From Kineosporia mesophila (GTDB taxonomy: Bacteria; Actinomycetota; Actinomycetes; Actinomycetales; Kineosporiaceae), in NCBI RefSeq assembly GCF_021129235.1, contig NZ_JAJOMA010000016.1, forward strand, positions 1-64,000: DNA of 64,000 nt, written 5' to 3'. The notes under the pieces are model-generated. The model was not told the DNA's origin. It made no database searches and was given only the letters and a program-made list of their open reading frames with translations. A program made the position numbers and the translations under genes. Within the stretch, counting starts at the first letter, position 1. Every line of letters starts with the position of its first letter. This document shows, one piece after another, positions 9,318 through 17,164 of this stretch.

Positions 9318-10256
9318 TCAGGCCGTCTTCCCGCGCGGCTCGTGGAACAGCCGGAGCTGATCGGCCCGCCCGTTCTCCAGACGCAGCAGCCACGCGACGC
9401 CCGGCGGACAGTGGTCCGGGTTCTCCGCCGGGTTCAGCGTCTGCGTCTCGCAGACCACGATGTCCCGGCCGGCCACCAGGTTGACCACGCGCAGCCCGAC
9501 CCCGGCACCGGCACTGCGGTCGATTAGTCCCACCACCGGTTCCAGACCGACCGTGCGCCGGGTGGAGTCCCAGACCGTCTCCATCCGCGGGTGGAGTTCC
9601 TGATGCAGCCCAGCCATCGAGCGGGTGCCGCCGGCCAGGTCGGAGAACAGCTCCCGGTACCGCTGCCAGGTCTCCAGATCGGGTCCCTGATAACGCGACT
9701 CGCCCGTTGCCAGCAGCAGCCCGGCCAGCGTCGCGCGGGCCTTGCTCAGCCGGCTGCGCACGGTGCCGACCGGCACCCCGCACAACGCCGCGATCTGCTC
9801 GTAGCCGGTGGTGCGCGTGAAGTACCGCAGCAGCACCACCACCCTCAGCGGAGGGGAGAGCTGGTCCAGCGCGTGCCAGATCCAGTCCCGGGCCACGTGC
9901 CGCTCGATCAGCCGGGCCGGATCACTCTCGGGATCCGCCGCCAGGTCAGGCATGCCACCCACCGGAGGCCGGGCCCGCAGGCGCATGCGACAGCCGTTGC
10001 GCACAATCATCTTCAGCCAGGGTCCGACAGCCCGGGGGTCCCGGAGGTCGCCGATCCGGGTCAGCGCGATCAGGGCGGCATCCTGCACGGCATCCTCGGC
10101 GTCGGCCGGCTCGGACAGAAAGCTCAGCGCCACCGCGAGCATGGCCGGGCGGTGCTCGGCGAGCAGCGTGCCCAGCGCAGCCACGTCTCCGGCCTGGGCG
10201 GCCAGCACCAGCTCAGAGGGGTCCCGAGCCACCGACCCGCCAGCCGGAACACTCAT
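9318..10256 (-). CDS. ECF sigma factor with C-terminal SnoaL-like extension
   Basis: The 312-residue protein has sigma region 2 (about 15-90, including the EDAVQDAALIALTRI helix) and region 4 (about 125-180, YEQIAALCGVPVGTVRSRLSKAR). An extension of about 120 residues has a SnoaL/NTF2-like pattern (MAGLHQELHPRMETVW ... GRADQLRLFHEP). Sigma factors of this layout, such as the ECF41/ECF56 type, use the extension in place of a separate anti-sigma factor, and no anti-sigma gene is seen here. The adjacent hydrolase gene is the obvious candidate target. The ATG at 10256 is used. Confidence 0.88.
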   Translation of the reverse strand: MSVPAGGSVARDPSELVLAAQAGDVAALGTLLAEHRPAMLAVALSFLSEPADAEDAVQDAALIALTRIGDLRDPRAVGPWLKMIVRNGCRMRLRARPPVGGMPDLAADPESDPARLIERHVARDWIWHALDQLSPPLRVVVLLRYFTRTTGYEQIAALCGVPVGTVRSRLSKARATLAGLLLATGESRYQGPDLETWQRYRELFSDLAGGTRSMAGLHQELHPRMETVWDSTRRTVGLEPVVGLIDRSAGAGVGLRVVNLVAGRDIVVCETQTLNPAENPDHCPPGVAWLLRLENGRADQLRLFHEPRGKTA

Positions 10257-10313
10257 GCCCAGCAGTCTCGCACGGAGCTACGAGCCCTCGTAGCTGGTCC
10301 TACGTGGTCCTAC

Positions 10314-10353
10314 GTGACTCAAACCGGACGCCCGTGACTCAAACCGGACGCCG
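10314..10353. repeat. Direct repeat, 20-base unit, two copies
   Basis: GTGACTCAAACCGGACGCC occurs twice, at 10314 and 10334, one base apart. It is preceded by a doubled TGGTCCTACG. It lies just upstream of the minus-strand ECF sigma start codon, so it could affect that promoter. Confidence 0.8.
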
Positions 10354-10480
10354 CCGGACGGCCCACCGGGTGCCTCCGCGGTAGGCGATGGCGCATGAGG
10401 CAGGCACCAGGACGGTGACCGCGAATGTCGCCGGCTTCGGGCAGGCCGGTGGTGCCCGACGCGTGAGGCGGCGGGTATCC

Positions 10481-10530
10481 GTTGTGTACACCTGGTACAT
10501 CCGGTACCGCGTGTACCAGGTGTACACAAC
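10481..10530. repeat. 19-base-pair perfect inverted repeat
   Basis: GTTGTGTACACCTGGTACA (10481-10499) and its exact complement (10512-10530) flank a 12-base loop that itself contains the palindrome GGTACC. There is no T-tract and no gene end nearby. It may be a regulator-binding site, a transposon-like remnant or a structured RNA. Confidence 0.8.
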
Positions 10531-10570
10531 GCGACGGCCGTTCTGCCATAGATCGTGCGAGCAAAGCCGC

Positions 10571-10612
10571 ACCGAGGGCCCCACCGAGGGCCCCACCGAG
10601 GGCCCCACCGAG
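10571..10612. repeat. 12-base tandem repeat, three copies plus partial
   Basis: The unit ACCGAGGGCCCC is repeated head to tail with no changes. It is part of the same repeat-rich locus as the 15-base array downstream. Confidence 0.8.
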
Positions 10613-10695
10613 CCCGGCGCATGTCCCTGGCCATCGCGCCGGCGGCCGGTGTGAGAGCAGGTGCATTCGTTGCGCCCCACCCGCGAGCCGACTCC

Positions 10696-10958
10696 ATGTG
10701 CCCACCAAGATGTGCCCACCGACATGTGCCCACCGACATGTGCCCACCCGACATGCGTTCACCCGACATAGGGCCACCCGACATGTGGCTACCGACATGC
10801 GGCCACCCGACATGCGCCCACCCGACATGCGGCCACCCGACATAGGGCCACCCGACATAGGGCCACCCGACATAGGGCCACCCGACATAGGGCCACCCGA
10901 CATAGGGCCACCCGACATAGGGCCACCCGACATAGGGCCACCCGACATGTGCCCACCC
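10696..10958. repeat. 14-15-base tandem array, about 18 units
   Basis: The core unit is CCGACATAGGGCCAC. Seven identical units run from 10836 to 10940, flanked on both sides by units that have diverged at the same few positions (CATGTGCCCAC, CATGCGGCCAC). Some outer units are 14 bases, so any protein frame would shift. Perfect copies in the centre and decayed edges are typical of slippage expansion. There are no unique spacers, so this is not a CRISPR array. Confidence 0.9.
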
Positions 10959-11155
10959 GACTCCGAGTGCCCGAACGACTCCCGATCCCGTCCCTTTCGT
11001 CCGCACTGGCCACTCTGCGGTGGCGGATCCGTCACCACGGGCTTACTACTGGTTAACGCGCTCCCTAGAACTGAATTCTGAATCCCGGTCACGGGCGGGG
11101 GACGCCGCGGAGGGCGCCCGGCCGCGCCCTGGCCCCGGCTGGAAGAGGTGCCCTG

Positions 11156-12631
11156 ATGGCCCTGCCCCCACGCCTGACCGCTCTCGTCGACAGCACCCGG
11201 GCGCCCGTCGCCCACATGACCACGCGCCGCTCCCTCGAGAATCTGGTCGCCGAAACGGAATCCGGTGACGGCCAGCTGAAACGGGCGGTCGGCGCCACCC
11301 AGCTGACCGCGCTCGGCATCGGCGGCACCATCGGCACCGGCATCTTCGTGGTGATCGGCGAAGGCGTCGGGAAGGCCGGCCCCGCGGTCGTGCTCTCGTT
11401 CGCGCTGGCCGCCGTGGCCTGCATGTTCTCCGCCCTGTCCTACGCCGAGCTGGCCTCCAGCATCCCGGTCTCGGGCAGCGCCTACACCTACTCCTACGCC
11501 ACCCTCGGCGAGCTGGTGGCCTGGATCATCGGGTGGGACCTGATCCTGGAGTACGGGGTCTCGGTCGCGGGTATCGCGGTCGGCTGGGGCGGGAACTGGA
11601 ACGAGTTCCTGGACAGCACCTTCGGCTGGCAGATGCCCGACGCCATCGCGAAATCGCCCGAGGACGGCGGCATTCTGAACCTACCCGCGGTCTTCATCGT
11701 GCTCGCCATCACCCTGGTCCTGGTGCTCGGCGTACGCGAGAGCGCCCGGGTGAACCTGGTGATGGTGGGCATCAAGCTGGCGATCCTGGTCTTCTTCATC
11801 ATCGTCGCCTTCGCCAACTTCAAGTCCGGCAACCTGCACCCGTTCGCCCCCGCGGGCCGCGACGGGGTGGTCGGCGCCGCGTCGCTGATCTTCTTCGCCT
11901 TCATCGGTTTCGACGCGATATCCACCGGCAGCGAGGAGGCCCGCAACCCCAAGCGCGACCTGCCCATCGCCATCCTCGCCTCGCTGGCCATCGTCACCGT
12001 GTTCTACGTGCTGGTCTCGCTCGGTGCGGTCGGCCTGGCCAGCGCCGACCAGCTCAGCGGCAGCGACGCCCCCCTGGCCGCCGCTCTCGACGACGGCGCG
12101 GGCATCACCTGGGCCGCGTCCCTGCTCTCGTTCGGGGCCCTGGTCGCCATCACCAGCGTCTGCCTGGTGATCCTGTTCGGCCAGACCCGCATCTTCTACT
12201 CGATGTGCCGCGACGGTCTGCTACCGAAGGGCCTGGCCCGCATCAGCCCGCGATTCGGCACCCCGGCCCTGCTGACGGTCATGCTCGGTCTGCTGGTGGC
12301 GATCCTGGCCGCGCTGGTGCCGCTGAGCGAGATCGTCAAGCTGGTCAACATCGGCACCCTGTTCGCGTTCGTCCTGGTCAACACCGGTGTGATCATCCTG
12401 AAGTACAAGCAGCCCGACTTCCCCCGGGCCTATCGGGTGCCCCTCAACCCGCTGCTGCCGCTGCTCGGCATCGGCTTCGCGATCTACCTGATGACCACGC
12501 TGGAGGCCCAGACCTGGATCCGGTTCATCGTCTGGCTGATCGTCGGCATCGTCATCTACGCCGCCTACGGGTACCGGCACTCGCGCCTGCGCAGCGAGCC
12601 GGAGCGCGCCGCGGGTCCGATCATCGAATAA
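11156..12631 (+). CDS. APC-superfamily amino-acid permease
   Basis: The 491-residue protein has about 12 membrane segments. It shows the APC first-helix signature GIGGTIGTGIFVVIGEG, then SALSYAELASSIPVSGSAYT and FFAFIGFDAISTGSEEARNP. These are characteristic of the cationic amino acid transporter (CAT/YfnA-like) branch. It would import amino acids with protons. An AGAGG ribosome site precedes the ATG. It stands alone, with a strong terminator after it, and no amino-acid catabolic gene is adjacent to suggest a particular substrate. Confidence 0.92.
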   Translation: MALPPRLTALVDSTRAPVAHMTTRRSLENLVAETESGDGQLKRAVGATQLTALGIGGTIGTGIFVVIGEGVGKAGPAVVLSFALAAVACMFSALSYAELASSIPVSGSAYTYSYATLGELVAWIIGWDLILEYGVSVAGIAVGWGGNWNEFLDSTFGWQMPDAIAKSPEDGGILNLPAVFIVLAITLVLVLGVRESARVNLVMVGIKLAILVFFIIVAFANFKSGNLHPFAPAGRDGVVGAASLIFFAFIGFDAISTGSEEARNPKRDLPIAILASLAIVTVFYVLVSLGAVGLASADQLSGSDAPLAAALDDGAGITWAASLLSFGALVAITSVCLVILFGQTRIFYSMCRDGLLPKGLARISPRFGTPALLTVMLGLLVAILAALVPLSEIVKLVNIGTLFAFVLVNTGVIILKYKQPDFPRAYRVPLNPLLPLLGIGFAIYLMTTLEAQTWIRFIVWLIVGIVIYAAYGYRHSRLRSEPERAAGPIIE

Positions 12632-12642
12632 GAGCCATCACG

Positions 12643-12692
12643 AAAATTGAGGACGCGTGTGCGCACCGGTGCGCATACGCGTCCTCAATTTT
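12643..12692 (+). terminator. Rho-independent terminator after the permease
   Basis: A 50-base nearly perfect palindrome has two 25-base arms (AAAATTGAGGACGCGT ... ACGCGTCCTCAATTTT) with a single mismatch that allows a G-U pair. It ends in TTTT on the plus strand, 12 bases past the permease stop. Confidence 0.88.
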
Positions 12693-12789
12693 GCTGGTCA
12701 CCCGTGTCGAGAACCCGGATACGGCTCCGACCAGGGGGTGAGAACGGCAGGATGGCCGTTCTCCAGAGAACCCGGCGAAGGAGATCGAC

Positions 12790-13206
12790 ATGGCGAAGTA
12801 CCTGTTGCTCAAGCACTACGGTCACGGGCCCGAGCGGATGCCCAGCCACGTCCCGATGACCGAGTGGGCACCGGAAGACGTGGACGCGCACATCGCCTTC
12901 CAGATCCAGCTCGCCGACGAGCTGCGCGAGAGCGGCGAGTTCGTCGACGCGCAGGCCATCGGGCCGGAGGTCTCCTACGCGCGGTTCGGCGGCACCGGCC
13001 AGGCCCCGGTGGTCACCGACGGCCCGTACCCGGAGTCCGGTGAGCTGGTGGCCGGCTGGTTCCTCGTCGACGTCGAGTCGCGGGAGCGGGCCGTCGAGAT
13101 CGCCGCCCGCGCCTCCTCCGCCCCGGCCAAGGACGGCAAGCCGTTGTTCGAGTGGATCGAGGTGCGGCAGATCCTGGAGATGGATCCGCCCTCGGCCGAC
13201 GCCTGA
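12790..13206 (+). CDS. YCII-related (DGPF) domain protein
   Basis: The 138-residue protein has the DGPF/YciI-like layout (MAKYLLLKHYG ... VVTDGPYPESGELVAGWFLVDV ... IEVRQI) with the V-T-D-G-P-Y signature. The fold is ferredoxin-like and the activity is unknown. It ends 25 bases before a sigma factor gene. Genes for this domain are typically found directly upstream of ECF42-type sigma factors, where they are thought to belong to the regulon or to sense the signal. Confidence 0.85.
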   Translation: MAKYLLLKHYGHGPERMPSHVPMTEWAPEDVDAHIAFQIQLADELRESGEFVDAQAIGPEVSYARFGGTGQAPVVTDGPYPESGELVAGWFLVDVESRERAVEIAARASSAPAKDGKPLFEWIEVRQILEMDPPSADA

Positions 13207-13231
13207 TCCGACGCCGATCCGAGGACTGATC

Positions 13232-14401
13232 GTGGAACAACTCCTGCGGGACCTCTCCCCGCAGGTGCTGGCCGTCCTCGTCCGCCGCGGCACCCCGTTC
13301 GCGGCGGCCGAGGACGCCTTGCAGGAAGCGTTGCTACAGGCCTGGTCCCGGTGGCCGGAGACCGGCGAACCCGACAACCCCCGGGCCTGGCTGATCACCG
13401 TGGCCTCCCGGCGCCTGGTCGACAGCACCCGCTCGGAGGTGTCGCGGCGGCGGCGTGAAGATCTCGTGGCGCTGGAACCCGAACCGGGCCCGACCGAGCA
13501 GAACGACGACACCCTGCGCCTGCTGTTCCTCTGCTGTCACGAGTCGCTGAGCCCACCCTCGGCGGTGGCCCTGACCCTGCGAGCCGTCGGCGGGCTGACC
13601 ACCCAGCAGATCGCCACGGCCTTCATGGTACCCGAAAGCACTATGGCGCAGCGTATCTCACGGGCGAAGAAGTCCCTGACGGGCGTGCGTTTCGGAGCGC
13701 CCGGCGACCTGGCCCTGGTGCTGCGGGTGCTGTACCTGATCTTCAACGAGGGCCATCGCGGGTCGGTCGACCTGGTGGCCGAGGCCATCCGCCTGACCCG
13801 TCTGCTGGTGCGCCCCTCGCGTTCCGAACCGGAGGTGCTCGGGTTACTGGCCCTGATGCTGCTGCACGACGCCCGGCGTCCGGCGCGGTATCTCGCGAAC
13901 GGTTCGCTGGTACCCCTCGACCACCAGGACCGTTCGCGCTGGAACACCGCCCGCATCGAAGAGGGGGTGCTGGCCCTGCAGACCGCCCTGGCCGCCGACC
14001 GGCTGGGCGAGTACCAGGCGCAGGCCGCGATCGCGGCCCTCCACGACGACGCCGCCACCCCGGAAGAGACCGACTGGCCGCAGATCCTGTCCTGGTACGA
14101 CGAACTCCTGGCAATCCACGACACCCCGGCCGCAGCCCTCTCCCGGGCCGTGGCGGTGGGCGAGGTGGACGGACCCCAGGCCGGCCTGGCCTCGCTCTCG
14201 GCCGTGGAACCCCGCCTACCCGCGTGGCACCACCGGCTCCACGCGGTCCGGGGACACCTGCTGGAACGTTCCGGTGACAAGGAAGGCGCCGCAACGGCCT
14301 ACGCCCGGGCCGCGACGCAGGCCACGAACATCGCCGAGCGGGACCACCTCACCCGGCAGGCGGCCCGTCTGCAAGCACCACCAACAACAACCCCGCCGTG
14401 A
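13232..14401 (+). CDS. ECF42-type sigma factor with C-terminal TPR-like extension
   Basis: The 389-residue protein has sigma region 2 (residues 15-75, FAAAEDALQEALLQAWSRWP) and region 4 (about 110-160, TTQQIATAFMVPESTMAQRISRAK). A helical C-terminal domain of about 200 residues follows (DUF6596/SigK-like; YLIFNEGHRGS, LAADRLGEYQAQAAIAALHDDA). Such factors have no anti-sigma partner and the extension is needed for activity. The GTG at 13232, preceded by GAGGA, fits the family N-terminus and is preferred to an open frame running upstream through the YCII gene. The stop codon lies inside the left arm of a long hairpin. Confidence 0.9.
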   Translation: MEQLLRDLSPQVLAVLVRRGTPFAAAEDALQEALLQAWSRWPETGEPDNPRAWLITVASRRLVDSTRSEVSRRRREDLVALEPEPGPTEQNDDTLRLLFLCCHESLSPPSAVALTLRAVGGLTTQQIATAFMVPESTMAQRISRAKKSLTGVRFGAPGDLALVLRVLYLIFNEGHRGSVDLVAEAIRLTRLLVRPSRSEPEVLGLLALMLLHDARRPARYLANGSLVPLDHQDRSRWNTARIEEGVLALQTALAADRLGEYQAQAAIAALHDDAATPEETDWPQILSWYDELLAIHDTPAAALSRAVAVGEVDGPQAGLASLSAVEPRLPAWHHRLHAVRGHLLERSGDKEGAATAYARAATQATNIAERDHLTRQAARLQAPPTTTPP

Positions 14402-14480
14402 TCATGCAAAACCTCCCCCGAGTTCTAGAACTCTCATCTCCACAGTTCTAGAACACCGGGGAGGTTTTGCATGATCACGG
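14396..14480. terminator. Long palindrome, TGATCATGCAAAACCTCCCC family
   Basis: Outer arms of 23 bases pair perfectly (14396-14418 with 14458-14480). The interior holds two copies of the palindrome GTTCTAGAAC. It begins at the sigma gene stop codon and ends 37 bases before the TetR gene, so it may act as a terminator. The same outer arm is present at 51594-51676 and, with one variant base, at 22184-22239. Confidence 0.8.
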
Positions 14481-14517
14481 AGAGGTTTGAACCCTTCCTC
14501 GTGAGAGGCTGGGCGCC

Positions 14518-15141
14518 GTGACCAGCGCCGCCGTACCCGAACCCGCGACACCGCGGCGGCGGGGGCGGCCCGGCTACGACCAGGCCACGATTCTGCGCAC
14601 GGCCGTGGATCTGTTCAACCGGCGCGGCTACGACGCCACGAGCATGGGCGACCTGGCCAGGGAGCTCGGGCTGACCAAGGCCGCGATCTACCACCACGTC
14701 GACGGCAAGGAACAGCTGCTCTCGGCCGCCCTCGACGACGCGCTCGACGAACTCACCGCCGCCGTCACCGAGGCCACGCAACCCACGTCGGACCTCAGCG
14801 CCTACGAACGGCTGCGGTCGGTGGTGCGGCGCAGCGTCGAGGTGCTGATGGCGCACCAGTCCAGCGTCACGTTGCTCCTGCGGGTGCGGGGCAACAGCGA
14901 GGTCGAGCTGGCCGCGCTGCAACGCCGGCGGTGGCTCGACGACCAGCTCGCCGAACTGGTCGCCCAGGCCGCGCGGGAGGGTTCGCTGCGCGCCGACATC
15001 CCGCCCCGCCTGGTCAGCCGTCTGCTCTTCGGCATGGTCAACTCGCTGGTCGAGTGGTACCACGCCGACGGCACCTACGATCCCGGCACGGTGGCCGACG
15101 CCGTGACCGACCTGGCCTTCGACGGGCTCAGGGCTCGCTGA
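14518..15141 (+). CDS. TetR-family regulator next to the phenylacetate cluster (PaaR-like)
   Basis: The 207-residue protein has an N-terminal helix-turn-helix (about residues 20-70, TSMGDLARELGLTKAAIYHHVDGKEQL) and a ligand domain of TetR type (LLFGMVNSLVEWYHADG). Position beside paaI and the presence of a TetR-style palindrome ACCGATCGGT before paaA suggest that it represses the paa genes and is released by phenylacetyl-CoA, as known for actinobacterial PaaR. The GTG start is 37 bases after a hairpin. Its stop codon falls in the first unit of a 12-base tandem repeat shared with the convergent paaI gene. Confidence 0.85.
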   Translation: MTSAAVPEPATPRRRGRPGYDQATILRTAVDLFNRRGYDATSMGDLARELGLTKAAIYHHVDGKEQLLSAALDDALDELTAAVTEATQPTSDLSAYERLRSVVRRSVEVLMAHQSSVTLLLRVRGNSEVELAALQRRRWLDDQLAELVAQAAREGSLRADIPPRLVSRLLFGMVNSLVEWYHADGTYDPGTVADAVTDLAFDGLRAR

Positions 15142-15640
15142 TCGGCTCGCTGATCGGCTCGCTGATCGGCTCGCTGATCGGCTCGCTGATCGGCTCGCTG
15201 ATCGGCTCGCTGATCGGTTTCCCGAGAGACCGGCTGCGCCCGCGGAACTCGGCGATGACGGTCTCGGAGGCGGCGGCGGTGGCCCGGCGCACCACCGTGA
15301 CGTCGTAGACCCCGGACCTTCCACGCCGGGCCCGCTCTTCGGCCCGGGCCTCGAGATGATCTCCCAGTCGCGCGGATTCGAGGAAGGTGATGTCGAATCC
15401 GGCCGCCACCGTCACATCCCCGTAGGTGTTGCAGGCGGCGGCGAACGCGGTATCGGCGACCGCGGCGATCAGCCCGCCGTGACAGATCTGATAACCGTTG
15501 GTCATGTCCGGGCGCACCAGCATGGACATGACGGCCCGCCCCGGCGCCACCGACTCCAGCCGCATCCCGAGCGCAGCACTGGCCCGGTCACCGGCCAGCA
15601 TGGCGGCCACACTCCGCTCCGCCACCTCGAGCTCACGCAT
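15128..15640 (-). CDS. paaI: Phenylacetate-pathway hotdog thioesterase
   Basis: The 170-residue protein has the hotdog thioesterase motif G-Y-Q-I-C-H-G-G-L-I-A-A-V-A-D-T-A-F-A (about 50-68). In PaaI this hydrolyses ring-hydroxylated phenylacetyl-CoA or stalled CoA intermediates, freeing CoA. Its start overlaps the paaE end by eight bases, which supports an operon. The natural domain ends near residue 141. The remaining tail is seven repeats of Ile-Ser-Glu-Pro, produced by a perfect 12-base tandem repeat, which is not part of the family and probably varies in length between strains. Confidence 0.9.
   Translation of the reverse strand: MRELEVAERSVAAMLAGDRASAALGMRLESVAPGRAVMSMLVRPDMTNGYQICHGGLIAAVADTAFAAACNTYGDVTVAAGFDITFLESARLGDHLEARAEERARRGRSGVYDVTVVRRATAAASETVIAEFRGRSRSLGKPISEPISEPISEPISEPISEPISEPISEP
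15132..15215. repeat. 12-base tandem repeat, seven perfect copies
   Basis: The unit GGCTCGCTGATC is repeated seven times without a mismatch at the junction of the convergent tetR and paaI genes. The first unit supplies the tetR stop codon. All units encode the Ile-Ser-Glu-Pro tail of PaaI. Because the unit is 12 bases, gain or loss of copies keeps the PaaI frame. Confidence 0.95.
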
Positions 15641-16685
15641 CGAAGTCCACCGTCACCCCGTCACTCACCGGAAAACTCTGACAGGTCAGCACGAAACCGG
15701 CCTCCACCTCGGCCGGTTCGAGGGCGTAGTTACGCCGCATGTCCACCTCCCCCTCCCGCACCACCGCCCGGCAGGTCCCGCACACGCCGCCCTTGCAGGC
15801 GAACGGCAGATCGGCCCGGGTCGCCTGAGCACCGTCCAGAATCGCGACATCCCGCGAGACCACGGCGGTCGAGCGAAGACCGTCGAGCACAGTGGTCAGT
15901 TCCGTGGTAGCCCCCTCCGGAACCGCGCAGGCCCGAAGAGGTGGCGGCGGCGGGGCATCCGCGTAGAACAGCTCGACGTGAATCTTGCCGGCGGCAACCC
16001 CGAGAGAAGCCAGTACCTTACGGGACGACTCCACCAGTTCCAGCGGACCGCACAGCCAGATCTGGTCGAAGTTCTCCACCGGCACGAGTTCGGTGAGCAG
16101 GCGGCGCACCCGTTCCGCGTCGAGGCGTCCGGAGAACAGTTCCACGTCGCGGGGTTCACGGCTGAGCACATGAACGATCTGCACCTGGGACCCGTGCGCA
16201 TTCTTCAGGTCGGCCAGCTCCTCCGCGAACATCACCGTGCGGCTGGTGCGGTTGCCGTAGAGCAGCGACACCTGGGCGCCCGGATGCCGCAACACCGTCG
16301 ATGCCACCGAAAGCATCGGTGTGATACCGGATCCGGCGGCGATACAGAGATGACGCTCCCCCGGTCCCGGATCGGCACGCCAGGACCCGGCCGGCGGAGA
16401 CACCTCGATCTGGTCCCCGGGCCGCACCTGACGCACGAGCCAGGACGAGAACATTCCGTCCGGGATCTCCCGCACCCCGATCCGCAGAGGTTCACCCACC
16501 GCCGAGCAGATCGAGTACGAGCGGCGGTGGTCCACACCGTCGACCATCCGGCGCAGGGTCACAGACTGTCCGGCCCGGAAGGCGAAAGTCTCTTTCAGCG
16601 AGGGAGGTACGTCGAACGTGACCGCCGCGGCATCGTCACACAGCTGCCCCACACCCCGCACCCGCAGCCCGTGGAACCCGGCCAT
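15633..16685 (-). CDS. paaE: Phenylacetyl-CoA epoxidase reductase subunit
   Basis: Passes electrons from NAD(P)H to the PaaABC epoxidase. The 350-residue protein has an FAD-binding domain (RRSYSICSA, about 55-63), a nucleotide domain (CIAAGSGITPML) and a C-terminal 2Fe-2S ferredoxin domain with C-K-G-G-V-C-G-T-C and a fourth Cys in LTCQS. The ATG at 16685 is chosen because it overlaps the paaD stop codon by one base and matches the family N-terminus. The frame extends 12 codons upstream without a ribosome site. Confidence 0.95.
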   Translation of the reverse strand: MAGFHGLRVRGVGQLCDDAAAVTFDVPPSLKETFAFRAGQSVTLRRMVDGVDHRRSYSICSAVGEPLRIGVREIPDGMFSSWLVRQVRPGDQIEVSPPAGSWRADPGPGERHLCIAAGSGITPMLSVASTVLRHPGAQVSLLYGNRTSRTVMFAEELADLKNAHGSQVQIVHVLSREPRDVELFSGRLDAERVRRLLTELVPVENFDQIWLCGPLELVESSRKVLASLGVAAGKIHVELFYADAPPPPPLRACAVPEGATTELTTVLDGLRSTAVVSRDVAILDGAQATRADLPFACKGGVCGTCRAVVREGEVDMRRNYALEPAEVEAGFVLTCQSFPVSDGVTVDFDA

Positions 16686-17164
16686 CAGATCTCCTTCACG
16701 TGCTCGAAGGGCTCGAGGCACTCATCGCAGCGGTACAGCGCCTTGCAGGCCGTGGCCCCGAACTCGGAGAGCAGCCGGGTCCGGGGTGATCCGCAGCGGG
16801 GGCAGTACAGGTTCCGCCGGGTGGGTCCGAGCGAAAGTCCCACAGAACGGCCGACGTTCCCGGGCTCCGAGAGCCCGTTCTCCCGGAGCGCCCGGCGGCC
16901 CCGATCGGTGATCCAGTCGCTCGACCACGGTGGATCGAGCTGCACCCGCACCTCGACCCGCCCGAAACCCGCATCGTTCAGCCGGTGGACCAGATCGTCC
17001 CGCATCGTCGCCATCGCCGGGCACCCCAGATAGGTGGGCGTGATCGATGCGACGACCACGTCGTCCTCCATCTCGACCGACCGCAGAACGCCGAGATCCA
17101 GGAGCGTGAGCATCGGCATCTCCGGATCGGTCACCCCGGCCGCCACCTCGGCAGGCGACGTCAC
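16685..17164 (-). CDS. paaD: Phenylacetyl-CoA epoxidase assembly protein
   Basis: The 159-residue protein has an N-terminal DUF59/SufT-like domain (VTDPEMPMLTLLDLGVLRSV, ITPTYLGCPAM) and a C-terminal Cys cluster (YCPRCGS ... YRCDEC) that probably binds zinc or iron. PaaD is thought to help insert the metal or Fe-S centre of the epoxidase complex. The GTG at 17164 overlaps the paaC stop codon in a GTGA and gives the normal family length. The much longer open frame upstream is antisense shadow. Confidence 0.93.
   Translation of the reverse strand: MTSPAEVAAGVTDPEMPMLTLLDLGVLRSVEMEDDVVVASITPTYLGCPAMATMRDDLVHRLNDAGFGRVEVRVQLDPPWSSDWITDRGRRALRENGLSEPGNVGRSVGLSLGPTRRNLYCPRCGSPRTRLLSEFGATACKALYRCDECLEPFEHVKEI

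Larger units (their letters stand above)
10257..11155. other. Gene-poor locus of mixed short tandem repeats
   Basis: Between the sigma factor gene and the amino-acid permease there is no frame with plausible coding features. The region instead contains a 20-base unit repeated twice, a 19-base-pair hairpin, a 12-base unit repeated three times, and a long 14-15-base array. Reading frames stay open across the array only because the unit length is a multiple of three, and they stay open on both strands. Confidence 0.75.

Noticed and set aside
10696-10958. CRISPR array
   Set aside because: Units are 14-15 bases and directly adjacent with no unique spacers, and no cas genes are present.
10278-11215. 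Repeat proteins (Met-Ser-Gly-Gly-Pro, Val-Gly-Trp-Pro-Tyr or Pro-Pro-Asp-Ile-Gly types) encoded by the 15-base array
   Set aside because: Several frames on both strands stay open only because the unit is a multiple of three. None has a good ribosome site, and 14-base units break the frame at the edge.
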